From Flavobacteriaceae bacterium (GTDB taxonomy: Bacteria; Bacteroidota; Bacteroidia; Flavobacteriales; Flavobacteriaceae), in NCBI GenBank assembly GCA_002698745.1, contig PAAD01000021.1:1-42260 (forward strand): a stretch of DNA of 42,260 bases, in the 5' to 3' direction. The position numbers and the translations under genes are program-made. How positions within the stretch are numbered: the stretch's first letter is position 1; each line of letters opens with the position of its first letter. Under the pieces are notes generated by a model. The model did no database searches. It had not been told where the DNA came from and saw only the letters and a program-made list of their open reading frames with translations. Below are positions 1-8,602 of the stretch, in pieces.

Positions 1-1
1 C

Positions 2-1042
2 GTTACTGGGAAACCTGCCGTAGTTCTTATGAGTGGTTTGCAAGGTTCTGGTAAAACAACATGTTCAGCCAAACTCGCCAAACACCTCAAAGAAAAACAA
101 TCCAAGCGTGTTTTATTAGTAGCTTGTGATATATACAGGCCAGCTGCTATTGATCAATTAAAGATTTTGGGTGAACAAATTGAAATTGCTGTATTTTCAG
201 AACCCGAAAATAAAAATCCTGTTGACATTGCCAAAAAAGCATTGCAACATGCCAAAGCAAACCAATACAATGTTGTAATTGTTGACACTGCAGGTCGTTT
301 GGCAGTGGATGAGGCATTGATGCAAGAGATTGACAACATCCACAAGGCAGTAAAACCCACCGAAACCCTATTTGTGGTTGATGCCATGATGGGGCAAGAT
401 GCCGTGAATACAGCCAAAGCATTTCACGACTTACTCCAATTTGATGGGGTAGTGCTTACCAAAATGGATGGAGATACACGCGGTGGCGCTGCGTTATCTA
501 TTAAATCTGTTGTAGATAAACCCATAAAATTTATTGGGACAGGAGAAAAAGTAGATGCCCTAGATGTTTTCCACCCCAACAGGATGGCAGATCGTATTTT
601 AGGAATGGGCGATGTGGTATCTCTAGTGGAACGTGCACAAGAACAAGTCGACGAAGAAGAAGCCAAACGCATTGAAAAGAAAATTGCCAACAACCAATTT
701 GGTTATGATGACTTTTTAAGTCAACTCAAGCAAGTGCAGCGCATGGGTTCTATAAAAGATTTAGTTGGGATGATTCCAGGTGCTAGTAAAGCACTCAACG
801 GCGCTGAAATTGACGAAGATGCCTTTAAAGGGGTAGAAGCCTTGATACAGTCAATGACTCCCAAAGAACGTCAGCAGCCAAAGCTATTGAACTACAGTCG
901 TAAAAAGCGCATTGCTAAAGGCGCTGGTCTTCAAATAGATGATATTAACAAGTTGGTGAAACAGTTTGAGCAAATGAGCAAGATGATGAAAATGATGCGC
1001 GGAGGTAAATCTTCCAAGCTGATGCAAATGTTTGGAAAATGA
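2..1042 (+). CDS. ffh: Signal recognition particle GTPase Ffh, 3' part
   Basis: This is the protein subunit of the signal recognition particle, which binds signal sequences on nascent chains and 4.5S RNA and delivers ribosomes to FtsY at the membrane. The open frame runs in from the left edge, so the N-terminal domain and true start lie outside. Visible are the P-loop GLQGSGKTT, the GTPase motifs DTAGR and TKMDGD, and a C-terminal M domain (SMTPKERQQP, then SRKKRIAKGAG, then the methionine-rich tail QMSKMMKMMRGG) that binds signal peptides and SRP RNA. The stop overlaps the folD start as ATGA, implying co-transcription and translational coupling. The family assignment is secure; only completeness is limited by the window edge. 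Confidence 0.97.
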   Translation, partial: VTGKPAVVLMSGLQGSGKTTCSAKLAKHLKEKQSKRVLLVACDIYRPAAIDQLKILGEQIEIAVFSEPENKNPVDIAKKALQHAKANQYNVVIVDTAGRLAVDEALMQEIDNIHKAVKPTETLFVVDAMMGQDAVNTAKAFHDLLQFDGVVLTKMDGDTRGGAALSIKSVVDKPIKFIGTGEKVDALDVFHPNRMADRILGMGDVVSLVERAQEQVDEEEAKRIEKKIANNQFGYDDFLSQLKQVQRMGSIKDLVGMIPGASKALNGAEIDEDAFKGVEALIQSMTPKERQQPKLLNYSRKKRIAKGAGLQIDDINKLVKQFEQMSKMMKMMRGGKSSKLMQMFGK

Positions 1043-1920
1043 GTATAATTTTAGATGGAAAGGTCACCTCAAATCAGATTAAGGAAGAGCTGAAGATACA
1101 GGTAAAAGAAATTAAAAAGACTGGAAAGCGTCCGCCACACTTGGCAGCCGTTCTTGTAGGCAACGATGGCGCAAGCCTCACTTATGTAGGTAGTAAGGTA
1201 AGGTCATGTGAGCGTATAGGATACGACTCAACACTTATAAAACTTGATGATTACATTTCGCAAGAAGCACTTCTCAATACTATCCAAAAATTAAACAACG
1301 ACCCCTTGCTTGATGGCTTTATTGTGCAACTGCCTTTACCCAAGCACATTGATGAGGAAGTGGTGCTTCACGCCATTAACCCAAACAAAGATGTAGATGG
1401 ATTTCACCCAACCAATTTTGGTAAAATGGCATTGGGGATGCAAACCTTTATTCCCGCAACGCCTTATGGTATTATGGAGTTGCTTAAGCGCTACAAGATA
1501 GATATCACTGGAAAACACGCTGTAGTTATTGGACGCAGTCATATTGTGGGAAGGCCACTGAGTATTTTGCTTTCAGAAAAAGGAAGTCCCGGAAATGCCA
1601 CGGTTACGCTTACACACAGCAGAACCCAAAACCTTGCAAATATTACAAAGGAAGCTGATCTTGTTGTTTCCGCATTGGGCGTGCCAAATTTTCTAACGGC
1701 CAATATGGTTAAGGACGGTGCCATCATCATTGATGTTGGCATTACTCGCGTGCCAGACGCGGACTATCCCAAAGGTTACGTAATTGTTGGTGATGTTCAT
1801 TATGATGAGGTAAAAGAAAAAGCGAGCTATATAACACCTGTTCCTGGTGGTGTTGGCCCCATGACCATCGCCATGCTGTTGCAAAACACCATGTTGGCCT
1901 ACCAACGCAATCAAGACTAA
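1039..1920 (+). CDS. folD: Bifunctional methylenetetrahydrofolate dehydrogenase/cyclohydrolase
   Basis: FolD interconverts 5,10-methylene-THF, 5,10-methenyl-THF and 10-formyl-THF in the cytoplasm, feeding purine synthesis and formyl-methionyl-tRNA. The 293-residue product has the usual length. It shows the catalytic YVGSK motif (Tyr49, Lys53), the DGFIVQLPLP substrate loop, the dinucleotide-binding segment VVIGRSHIVGRPLSILL and the C-terminal TPVPGGVGPMT signature. The ATG overlaps the ffh stop by four bases, and the stop overlaps the queE start (TAATG), so the gene lies inside a tightly coupled operon. Confidence 0.98.
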   Translation: MSIILDGKVTSNQIKEELKIQVKEIKKTGKRPPHLAAVLVGNDGASLTYVGSKVRSCERIGYDSTLIKLDDYISQEALLNTIQKLNNDPLLDGFIVQLPLPKHIDEEVVLHAINPNKDVDGFHPTNFGKMALGMQTFIPATPYGIMELLKRYKIDITGKHAVVIGRSHIVGRPLSILLSEKGSPGNATVTLTHSRTQNLANITKEADLVVSALGVPNFLTANMVKDGAIIIDVGITRVPDADYPKGYVIVGDVHYDEVKEKASYITPVPGGVGPMTIAMLLQNTMLAYQRNQD

Positions 1921-2549
1921 TGCAACCCGAACTTAAAAAAGCCGTTGATGCTGGCCTTGCATTACCTCTTATGGAGGCGTTTTACACTATTCAAGGTGAG
2001 GGATATCACAAAGGCAGTGCCGCTTTTTTTATTCGCATTGGCGGTTGTGATGTGGGTTGCCATTGGTGTGATGTCAAGGAAAGTTGGGATGCCAATTTAC
2101 ATCCCCCAACCTATATAGAAGAAATTGTGACCCAAGCTAAGTCTTATGCTGATACCGTAGTGGTTACTGGTGGGGAACCTCTCATGTGGAATATGAATCC
2201 GCTAACAGAAGCCCTGCAAGCTGCAGGAATGAAAACCCATATCGAGACTTCAGGCGCCTATCCTCTTTCTGGAAAATGGGATTGGATTTGCCTATCTCCA
2301 AAGAAGCGTATGCTACCTATGCCAGAAATTTACATTGCGGCTGATGAGTTGAAAGTGATTGTTTACAATAAAGACGACTTGCAGTTTGCCAAAAAACAAG
2401 CTTTAGGCGTTGTTGAATCCTGTAAGTTATATCTACAACCCGAGTGGAGTAGAAGAGACAAGACCATTCCGCTTATTGTCACATACGTACTAGAAAATCC
2501 CCAGTGGATGGCATCCTTGCAAACACATAAATACCTTAAAATACCATAG
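1920..2549 (+). CDS. queE: 7-carboxy-7-deazaguanine synthase (radical SAM)
   Basis: QueE converts 6-carboxy-tetrahydropterin to 7-carboxy-7-deazaguanine in the queuosine/preQ0 pathway. The 209-residue protein opens with the FYTIQGEG motif and has the radical-SAM cluster Cys43-x3-Cys47-x2-Cys50, the VTGGEP SAM-contact loop (about 83-87) and a later LKVIVYN segment, all typical of the family. The start overlaps the folD stop by one base, and the stop shares a base with the GTG of the next gene. The other queuosine genes are not in the window. Its placement beside folD may be simple gene packing, although both are pterin-related enzymes. Confidence 0.95.
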   Translation: MQPELKKAVDAGLALPLMEAFYTIQGEGYHKGSAAFFIRIGGCDVGCHWCDVKESWDANLHPPTYIEEIVTQAKSYADTVVVTGGEPLMWNMNPLTEALQAAGMKTHIETSGAYPLSGKWDWICLSPKKRMLPMPEIYIAADELKVIVYNKDDLQFAKKQALGVVESCKLYLQPEWSRRDKTIPLIVTYVLENPQWMASLQTHKYLKIP

Positions 2550-3040
2550 TGATAAACTTAGAAAAGCTACCCGAACATGCGGCCAAGGTTGCTTCAGCAA
2601 ATGCTAAATATTTAAAAAAGCTGAAGGCACGCAAACCCAAACAACTTGATAAGATAATGGGGGAGTTGCATGAAGAAGCTTTTCAAGAAATAGACTGCTT
2701 GTCCTGTGCCAACTGTTGTAAAACTACAGGACCTTTGTTAATTCCATCCGACATCAAGCGCATCAGTAAACGATTGCGCCTTAAGCCAAGCGAATTTGAA
2801 ACCCAATATTTGCGCGTTGATGAAGATGGTGATAAGGTGCTACAACAACTACCTTGCCCGTTTTTAGGCTCAGATAACTATTGCAGCATTTACGAAGACC
2901 GACCCAAAGCCTGTCGAGAATTTCCGCACACCGATAGTGCGAAATTCCATCGAATAACTAAACTAACAGCGAAGAACGTTGCGCTTTGTCCAGCGGTCTA
3001 TAGCATATTAGAACGACTAAAATCAGCTTTGCCACAATAA
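2549..3040 (+). CDS. YkgJ-type cysteine-cluster protein
   Basis: This small 163-residue protein belongs to the zinc- or iron-chelating YkgJ/CxxCxxCC family. Conserved cysteines are Cys50-x2-Cys53-x2-Cys56-Cys57, then Cys103, Cys112 and Cys122 (CPF...YCSIYEDRPKAC) and Cys147. The Y-E-x-R-P-x-x-C segment is the family hallmark. The exact molecular role of the family is not established; metal or Fe-S binding is the usual inference. Translation probably begins at GTG, whose first base is the last base of the queE TAG, so it is the last member of the ffh-folD-queE chain. There is no signal peptide, so it is cytoplasmic. The N-terminal 45 residues are lysine-rich and helical. Confidence 0.85.
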   Translation: MINLEKLPEHAAKVASANAKYLKKLKARKPKQLDKIMGELHEEAFQEIDCLSCANCCKTTGPLLIPSDIKRISKRLRLKPSEFETQYLRVDEDGDKVLQQLPCPFLGSDNYCSIYEDRPKACREFPHTDSAKFHRITKLTAKNVALCPAVYSILERLKSALPQ

Positions 3041-3069
3041 GTATTACATTTAACGTTTAATTATAGAGA

Positions 3070-4296
3070 GTGAGTTTTACTTGGTTTATCGCAAAGCGTA
3101 TCATTGGAAACCGAAAGCACAACCGCAGTGTTTCTGGGCCTATAATTTCCATTGGAATCATTGCCATTGCTTTGGGGGTGATTACCATGCTTATTGCCTT
3201 GGGCACAGGGGTTGGACTTAAAAATGAAATCGGAGAAAAAGTAGCCGCATTTAGCGGTCATATACGTTTAACTGCTCTTGGAAATAGCCAGCATCAACAA
3301 ACCCTAAAGCCACTAGATAATGCAATTACTTACCAAAATCAACTGCATCAATTTCCCAATACGCTTGCAGTTCAGTCAGTTGCTTATGTACCAGGCGTTA
3401 TTCTAAACAATACTGCATTTGACGGCATTATTTATAAGGGCATTGACGAAAATTTTAATACCAACTTCTTTTCCTTTTTTGGAATTGCTGACACTATTGC
3501 ATTACCAACCAAAAATGATATTTGGATATCGTCAGAATTGGCAAAAAAACTAACTCTAAAAGTAGGGGACAGGGTACCGATTTACTTTGCTTCTTCACAA
3601 ACATCTATGCCCAAGCGCAGAAGTTGTACAATTATTGGTTTATTTGACACAGGTTTTGCAGACTATGATAAAACCTATGTTATAGGGCATTTGGATATTA
3701 TCCGTTCATTGTATGGCTGGGATAAAAATCAAATAGGTGCTTTTGAGATTTTTCTTAATGATGACACCAACTTAGACTTTGATACTAATAACATTTATGA
3801 CAGCATTGATGCCATTGTAGATGTAAAGCACGTTGAAGATCAGTTTCCAGAAATTTTTAGTTGGATCAAATTATTTGGCACAAACATATCCTTAATTATA
3901 ATCATAATGATAATCGTGGGTGGTGTTAACATGATTACGGCGTTGTTAGTTCTTATTTTGGAGCAGACACAACTTATTGGCATAACACGAGTGTTGGGGG
4001 CTAAGGTGGGTTCGTTGCAGCAACTCTTCCTAATACAAGGTGCTTATTTGATTGGTGTTGGACTTGTTTGGGGCAACTTAATTGGCTTGGGTTTATTGTT
4101 CTTACAACACCAGACAGGTTTTATTTCACTTGATCCAAATACTTATTACGTTAAAGAAGTGCCCGTCTATATGGATGTTACCACAGTGCTATGGCTCAAC
4201 GCTCTAACACTGGCTGTCTGCATGGTACTTTTGTTGTTGCCTTCTTTTATTATTTCAAGGATACCACCAACACAAGTACTAAAAATCAATCCATAG
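3070..4296 (+). CDS. LolC/LolE-family ABC transporter permease
   Basis: This 408-residue protein has the FtsX/MacB/LolE layout: one N-terminal membrane helix (about 25-50), a large periplasmic domain (about 55-265) and three C-terminal helices (about 270-400), the last ending in a cytoplasmic IPPTQVLKINP tail. Such permeases pair with an ATPase of the LolD type to release lipoproteins from the inner membrane toward the outer membrane. No ATPase is adjacent, so the partner would be encoded elsewhere. The start is GTG (SFTWFIAKRI follows). A near-consensus -7 element (TACATTTA, 3045-3052) lies 17 bases upstream. Lipoprotein release is inferred from family; another substrate cannot be excluded. 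Confidence 0.85.
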   Translation: MSFTWFIAKRIIGNRKHNRSVSGPIISIGIIAIALGVITMLIALGTGVGLKNEIGEKVAAFSGHIRLTALGNSQHQQTLKPLDNAITYQNQLHQFPNTLAVQSVAYVPGVILNNTAFDGIIYKGIDENFNTNFFSFFGIADTIALPTKNDIWISSELAKKLTLKVGDRVPIYFASSQTSMPKRRSCTIIGLFDTGFADYDKTYVIGHLDIIRSLYGWDKNQIGAFEIFLNDDTNLDFDTNNIYDSIDAIVDVKHVEDQFPEIFSWIKLFGTNISLIIIIMIIVGGVNMITALLVLILEQTQLIGITRVLGAKVGSLQQLFLIQGAYLIGVGLVWGNLIGLGLLFLQHQTGFISLDPNTYYVKEVPVYMDVTTVLWLNALTLAVCMVLLLLPSFIISRIPPTQVLKINP

Positions 4297-4322
4297 GCAT
4301 TGGTTAGCGTATCTCCATTACT

Positions 4323-4330
4323 TACCTTTG
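4323..4330 (+). promoter_or_regulatory. -7 promoter element TACCTTTG of the CBS-type gene
   Basis: This is an exact match to the Bacteroidota TAnnTTTG element. A TTG at 4300-4302 lies 20 bases upstream, a fitting -33 element. Only four bases separate the box from the ATG at 4335, so transcription is predicted to start at or next to the start codon. Confidence 0.65.
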
Positions 4331-4334
4331 TTAG

Positions 4335-5312
4335 ATGCAGTACATAGAAAATATCTTAGGTGCAATTGGAAACACACCATTAATTAAGCTTAATAAAATT
4401 ACATCTGAAATAGATGCTTTGGTGTTGGCTAAAGTGGAGTTTTTCAACCCTGGAAATTCTGTCAAAGACCGCATGGCTTTAAAAATGGTTGAAGATGCAG
4501 AGGCAGATGGTCGTCTCAAGCCAGGGGGGACGATTGTTGAAGGTACTTCAGGAAATACGGGTATGGGGTTGGCACTCACGGCAATCATTAAGGGCTATAA
4601 ACTCATTTGTGTTTCCACAGACAAGCAGTCTAAAGAAAAGTTTGATATACTGCGTGCTGTTGGGGCTCAGGTAATAGTATGTCCTACAGATGTTGCTCCT
4701 GATGACCCAAAATCTTATTATTCAACATCTAAACGCATAGGTGAGGAAACCCCCAACTCATGGTATGTGAACCAATACGACAACCCCTCTAATGCGCTTG
4801 CACATTACGAACAAACAGGGCCTGAAATTTGGAAACAAACTGAAGGAAAAATCACACATTTTGTGGTGGGTGTTGGTACGGGCGGTACTATCTCTGGTGT
4901 AGGAAAATACCTTAAAGAACAAAACCCAGACATTAAAATATGGGGGGTCGACTCCTATGGCTCTGTTTTTAAAAAATACCACGAAACTGGCATTTTTGAT
5001 GAAAAGGAAATATACCCCTATATCACTGAGGGGATAGGGGAAGATATATTACCTGAAAATGTGAACTTTGAGATTATTGATGGCTTTGAAAAAGTTACTG
5101 ACAAAGACGCTGCAGTATATACACGCAAGCTAGCGCGAGAGGAAGGTATCTTTGCCGGAAATTCCTGTGGTGCTGCTGTTAAGGGGGTATTGCAACTCAA
5201 AAAGCACTTTGGCCCTGACGATGTTGTTGTGGTACTTTTGCACGACTCAGGCAGCCGTTATGTTGGTAAGATGTATAACGACCTATGGATGAAAAAAAAT
5301 GGTTTTTTATAA
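4335..5312 (+). CDS. Cystathionine beta-synthase-type PLP enzyme (catalytic core only)
   Basis: This is a fold-type II pyridoxal-phosphate enzyme of sulfur amino-acid metabolism. The PLP lysine is Lys44 in NPGNSVKDR, followed by the GTSGNTG substrate loop (70-76) and the GTGGT phosphate-binding loop. The sequence resembles the catalytic core of eukaryotic cystathionine beta-synthase more than CysK: it has EFFNxGxSVKDR, YDNPSNALAHYEQT, a VDSYGS segment, and an end reading DLWMKKNGFL. At 325 residues it has neither an N-terminal heme domain nor C-terminal CBS (Bateman) domains. Condensing serine or O-acetylserine with homocysteine or sulfide is the likely reaction; the exact acceptor cannot be told from sequence. 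It has its own promoter and appears monocistronic. Confidence 0.85.
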   Translation: MQYIENILGAIGNTPLIKLNKITSEIDALVLAKVEFFNPGNSVKDRMALKMVEDAEADGRLKPGGTIVEGTSGNTGMGLALTAIIKGYKLICVSTDKQSKEKFDILRAVGAQVIVCPTDVAPDDPKSYYSTSKRIGEETPNSWYVNQYDNPSNALAHYEQTGPEIWKQTEGKITHFVVGVGTGGTISGVGKYLKEQNPDIKIWGVDSYGSVFKKYHETGIFDEKEIYPYITEGIGEDILPENVNFEIIDGFEKVTDKDAAVYTRKLAREEGIFAGNSCGAAVKGVLQLKKHFGPDDVVVVLLHDSGSRYVGKMYNDLWMKKNGFL

Positions 5313-5459
5313 GCCTTGAAATCAACGCTACTTATGAGCCAGCCAGAGTAATTGCCTCAAATAAACCCTTCTGTGATTTGTAAAAAAAATTGAAGAATAG
5401 ACATTAGGGCACTACTAAAGCGATATATTGTTCACTGTTAAATCAGTAAAATATTTCGA

Positions 5460-6788
5460 TCAACGTAGTACAACAGAAGGAAACACAACAGTGCTCTGGT
5501 GCCCATCCACACCAATAGTAGCCACGCCAAATAAATAATTATCCAACACAATTCCTTCTAGGGTGGTATGCGTTTTATTGCCCACATATTTGCTATATTG
5601 CCAGATCGGGGAGGTAGTGTCGCGCCAATACACCATGTAGCCTTTTTTATTTGGACTTTCTGAAGCTGCCCACTCCAATCTTGTGCTGGGCGCTACTAAT
5701 CCACCTATCGCAACTTCCTTTGGTGCTGCAGGTGCCCATGCCAAGGCTGCTAATGATATGGCATTAACAGCCGTAAGCTTAGCTGCATAGTCTGCGTTTA
5801 CACCAGATAAAACATCGCCGTAATCAATACCACCTTCCTTTCGAATATCTTGATGCTGACGGTTGTAGTTTTCATGTGCTTCCATTATGCGAATTCCCGC
5901 AAAACCGACATCGTTAAATGGGCGGTGGTGGCCACCACGTCCAAATCGGTCTAAACGATAAATTAGCATGGGTTTCATCTCCGGCATATAAATTTGAGTA
6001 GTTTTGTGAACGTAGCGTGCCAATTGTCGTGAAATACCGTCTACCTCGCCACCATAAAAACGTCGTTGCTTTCGAGCATTCTCGCTTTCGGTGGGTGATG
6101 TTGGTTCAGAGAAAATACGAAAACTGCGATTGTCAATGAAGCCATCTACCCCCTCAATATTACCAATCATATCATTGTTTAATACACCGATAATTTCCCA
6201 ATTGTTGTCCAAGGCATATTGCGCTAATCCTTTTCCGCCATACAGGCCTTGTTCCTCACCTGAAAGGCCCACATAAATAATGCTATTTGCAAAACGATAT
6301 TTTGACAATACCCTTGCAGTTTCAATTGCGCCTGCCATCCCTGTGGCATTGTCGTTTGCACCTGGCGAATCTGATGTAAAGTTGTTGGGGTCGCTGACTC
6401 TAGAGTCAATATCCCCACTCATGATAACAAATCTGTTCGGGTGAATATTACCGCGTTGTATTGCAACGATATTGTTAATCCAAACGTCACGCGTAAGGCG
6501 TCGTCCATCAGCTTTAAACATATTCTTCTGTTCAAAAACATCAAGACAGTTTCCACAATCAGCACTTATTTGTGTAAAAGATTTTTTTATCCATCTTCGG
6601 GCTGCGCCAATGCCCCTCGTTTTCGATAAGGTGTCACTTAAGGTATGTCGGGTACCAAAGTTGGCAAGGGTCTCTACATCTGCTATGATGCGATTAGCAG
6701 ACACTGCTTCAATAATGTCATACATCCGTGTGTCCTGTTGCCCAAAGGCAATACTAATTGTAAAAAGTATATAGTAAATGCGATACAT
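5460..6788 (-). CDS. Secreted M28-family metallopeptidase with C-terminal Fn3-like domain
   Basis: This is a 442-residue zinc aminopeptidase-like protein. The ATG at 6788 was chosen because it lies just beyond the stop of the upstream gene and begins a clean Sec signal peptide (YRIYYILFTISIAFG, then QQ). M28 landmarks are GAND (Asp146, bridging ligand), SGEEQG (Glu178 catalytic, Glu179 ligand), NNDMIGN (Asp206) and GGHHRPF (His287/288). The usual first ligand His of the GHYDS motif is Asp126 here (SGDIDSR). The last ~90 residues look like a fibronectin type III-like domain (RLEWAASES...YMVYWRD). It follows the acyl-CoA dehydrogenase by two bases and so is probably the last gene of the beta-oxidation operon, an unexpected partner. 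Confidence 0.85.
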   Translation of the reverse strand: MYRIYYILFTISIAFGQQDTRMYDIIEAVSANRIIADVETLANFGTRHTLSDTLSKTRGIGAARRWIKKSFTQISADCGNCLDVFEQKNMFKADGRRLTRDVWINNIVAIQRGNIHPNRFVIMSGDIDSRVSDPNNFTSDSPGANDNATGMAGAIETARVLSKYRFANSIIYVGLSGEEQGLYGGKGLAQYALDNNWEIIGVLNNDMIGNIEGVDGFIDNRSFRIFSEPTSPTESENARKQRRFYGGEVDGISRQLARYVHKTTQIYMPEMKPMLIYRLDRFGRGGHHRPFNDVGFAGIRIMEAHENYNRQHQDIRKEGGIDYGDVLSGVNADYAAKLTAVNAISLAALAWAPAAPKEVAIGGLVAPSTRLEWAASESPNKKGYMVYWRDTTSPIWQYSKYVGNKTHTTLEGIVLDNYLFGVATIGVDGHQSTVVFPSVVLR

Positions 6789-6790
6789 AG

Positions 6791-8593
6791 TTAGAAGCAA
6801 TATTTGTTTTCAGTTGTTAACTTGTCAGCAACTTTATTACGTAATTCAATTACATTTGGATATTCCATATATTTTGTAAAACGCTTTAGTCCCATTAGTA
6901 AGACTTTTTGTTCATCACCCTCAGAAAATCCCAAGATGGCTTCACGGCCCTTGGCATTGATTTTTTCAACTGCTTGATACAGATAAAGCTGACTAAGCGC
7001 CACTTGATATTCTTGTGCTTCTAAGCCATATATACCCAAATTCTTTTCAGCCCTTAATAAAGCAGATTCGGCCATATAAACCTCTATCAGAATATCGGCC
7101 GCGGCCAACAACAGTTGCTGTTGCTCTTCAAGATCAGTGCCGTATTTCTGTACGCTTGCACCAGCAATCATCAAAAAGACCTTTTTAAGGTTTCCAAGGA
7201 TATGTTTTTCTTGGCTCATAGCTTCACTAAAATCAGGAACAGAAAAGTCAGGTATCTCTAAAAGCTCTTCGCTCACAGCTGAGGCAGGACCTATTAAATC
7301 TAAATGTCCTTTCATAGCTTTTTTGATGAGCATGCCTACCGAAAGCATGCGATTAATTTCGTTAGTACCCTCATAGATTCGTGCAATACGCGTATCCCGC
7401 CAAGCCGTTTCCATGGGCATATCAGCAGAAAAGCCCATGCCGCCCATAACTTGGATACCTTCGTCAGCAGTTATTTGAGTTTGTTCAGAACAGGCAACTT
7501 TTAGTATAGAGCATTCAATCACATATTCCTCAACGCCTTTTAATTCCGCTTCTTGATGGCTGTCTCCAGCCTCTTCCCGAATTGCAATACGGTCTTCAAT
7601 ATCCTTTGCAGCTCGATAGCAAGCTGCCTCACCTGCATACAAAAAGGTAGCCATGTTGGCAAGTTTTTGTTTGATGGCACCAAAGTTTGCAATCGGCGTT
7701 TTGAACTGAACGCGTTGATTGGCAAAGCTAACAGCTTCATTAAGCACGCGTCTTTGACCATCTAAAGTTGCAACTGCTAGCTTGATCCGGCCAACGTTCA
7801 AGGCATTCATAGCAATTTTAAAACCATTTCCACGCTCTGATAAAATATTTTCAATTGGAACTTTTGTATTGCTGAAAAATACTTGACGCGTTGAAGAGGA
7901 ATGAATACCAAGCTTTTTTTCCTCTTCGCCCATAGAAATGCCATTCTCAGGATCGTTAGGAATAATAAAGCCAGTAATATTTTTATCGTCTTCTATACGT
8001 GCAAAAACAATCATCAAATCGGCATAACCAGCATTGGATATCCATATTTTTTGTCCAGTAATGAGGTAGTGCTTACCATCCTCAGAAAGTATAGCCTTGG
8101 TTTTTCCACTGTTAGCATCCGAACCAGCCGTTGGCTCGGTTAGGCAATAACAGCCTATCCATTCACCACTCGCCAATTTTGGAACGTATTTTTTCTTTTG
8201 CTCTTCGTTTCCGTAGAGAACGATTGGCATGGTGCCTATACCTGTGTGAGCACCAAAAGCAGTGGAAAGAGACCCAGAAGCCCCCGAAATATATTCACAC
8301 ACCAGCATTGTGTCCACAAAACCCATACCCATGCCACCGTATGCTTCGGGGACGCTAACTCCCAAAAAACCCATTTCGCCAATTTTCCGCATTAGCTCAA
8401 AAGTATAATCGTAGTCTTTGTTATCAAAACGCTTTCGCGCTGGCCAAACCTTGCGGTCTACAAATTCTTGAATCGCCTCGCGCATCATGCGCTGTTCTTC
8501 GTTGAATTCTTCTGGAGTGAAGATGTCATGTGCTTTGGTGTCATGTAAAATAAATGCACCGCCACGGGTTAGTTTACGTGATGCTGTTTTCAT
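6791..8593 (-). CDS. Acyl-CoA dehydrogenase, long form
   Basis: This FAD enzyme catalyses the first oxidation of beta-oxidation, acyl-CoA to trans-2-enoyl-CoA, passing electrons to ETF. The 600 residues comprise the N-terminal helical domain, the middle beta domain (CYCLTEPTAGSDA, then KIWISNAGYADL) and the C-terminal helical domain with MGGMGF and the RIYEGTNEINR motif, whose Glu is the usual catalytic base. An extra ~170 residues at the C-terminus give the length and layout of very-long-chain-type enzymes. It is the penultimate gene of the marR-fad operon, nine bases after the thiolase. Chain-length preference cannot be judged from sequence; the extended form suggests long chains. Confidence 0.95.
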   Translation of the reverse strand: MKTASRKLTRGGAFILHDTKAHDIFTPEEFNEEQRMMREAIQEFVDRKVWPARKRFDNKDYDYTFELMRKIGEMGFLGVSVPEAYGGMGMGFVDTMLVCEYISGASGSLSTAFGAHTGIGTMPIVLYGNEEQKKKYVPKLASGEWIGCYCLTEPTAGSDANSGKTKAILSEDGKHYLITGQKIWISNAGYADLMIVFARIEDDKNITGFIIPNDPENGISMGEEEKKLGIHSSSTRQVFFSNTKVPIENILSERGNGFKIAMNALNVGRIKLAVATLDGQRRVLNEAVSFANQRVQFKTPIANFGAIKQKLANMATFLYAGEAACYRAAKDIEDRIAIREEAGDSHQEAELKGVEEYVIECSILKVACSEQTQITADEGIQVMGGMGFSADMPMETAWRDTRIARIYEGTNEINRMLSVGMLIKKAMKGHLDLIGPASAVSEELLEIPDFSVPDFSEAMSQEKHILGNLKKVFLMIAGASVQKYGTDLEEQQQLLLAAADILIEVYMAESALLRAEKNLGIYGLEAQEYQVALSQLYLYQAVEKINAKGREAILGFSEGDEQKVLLMGLKRFTKYMEYPNVIELRNKVADKLTTENKYCF

Positions 8594-8602
8594 AAAATCG
8601 TT

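Noticed and set aside
5313-5459. Possible RNA gene or terminator in the gap between two convergent genes
   Set aside because: I see only a weak ACTG/CAGT pairing with no U tract and no tRNA-like cloverleaf or known RNA motif.
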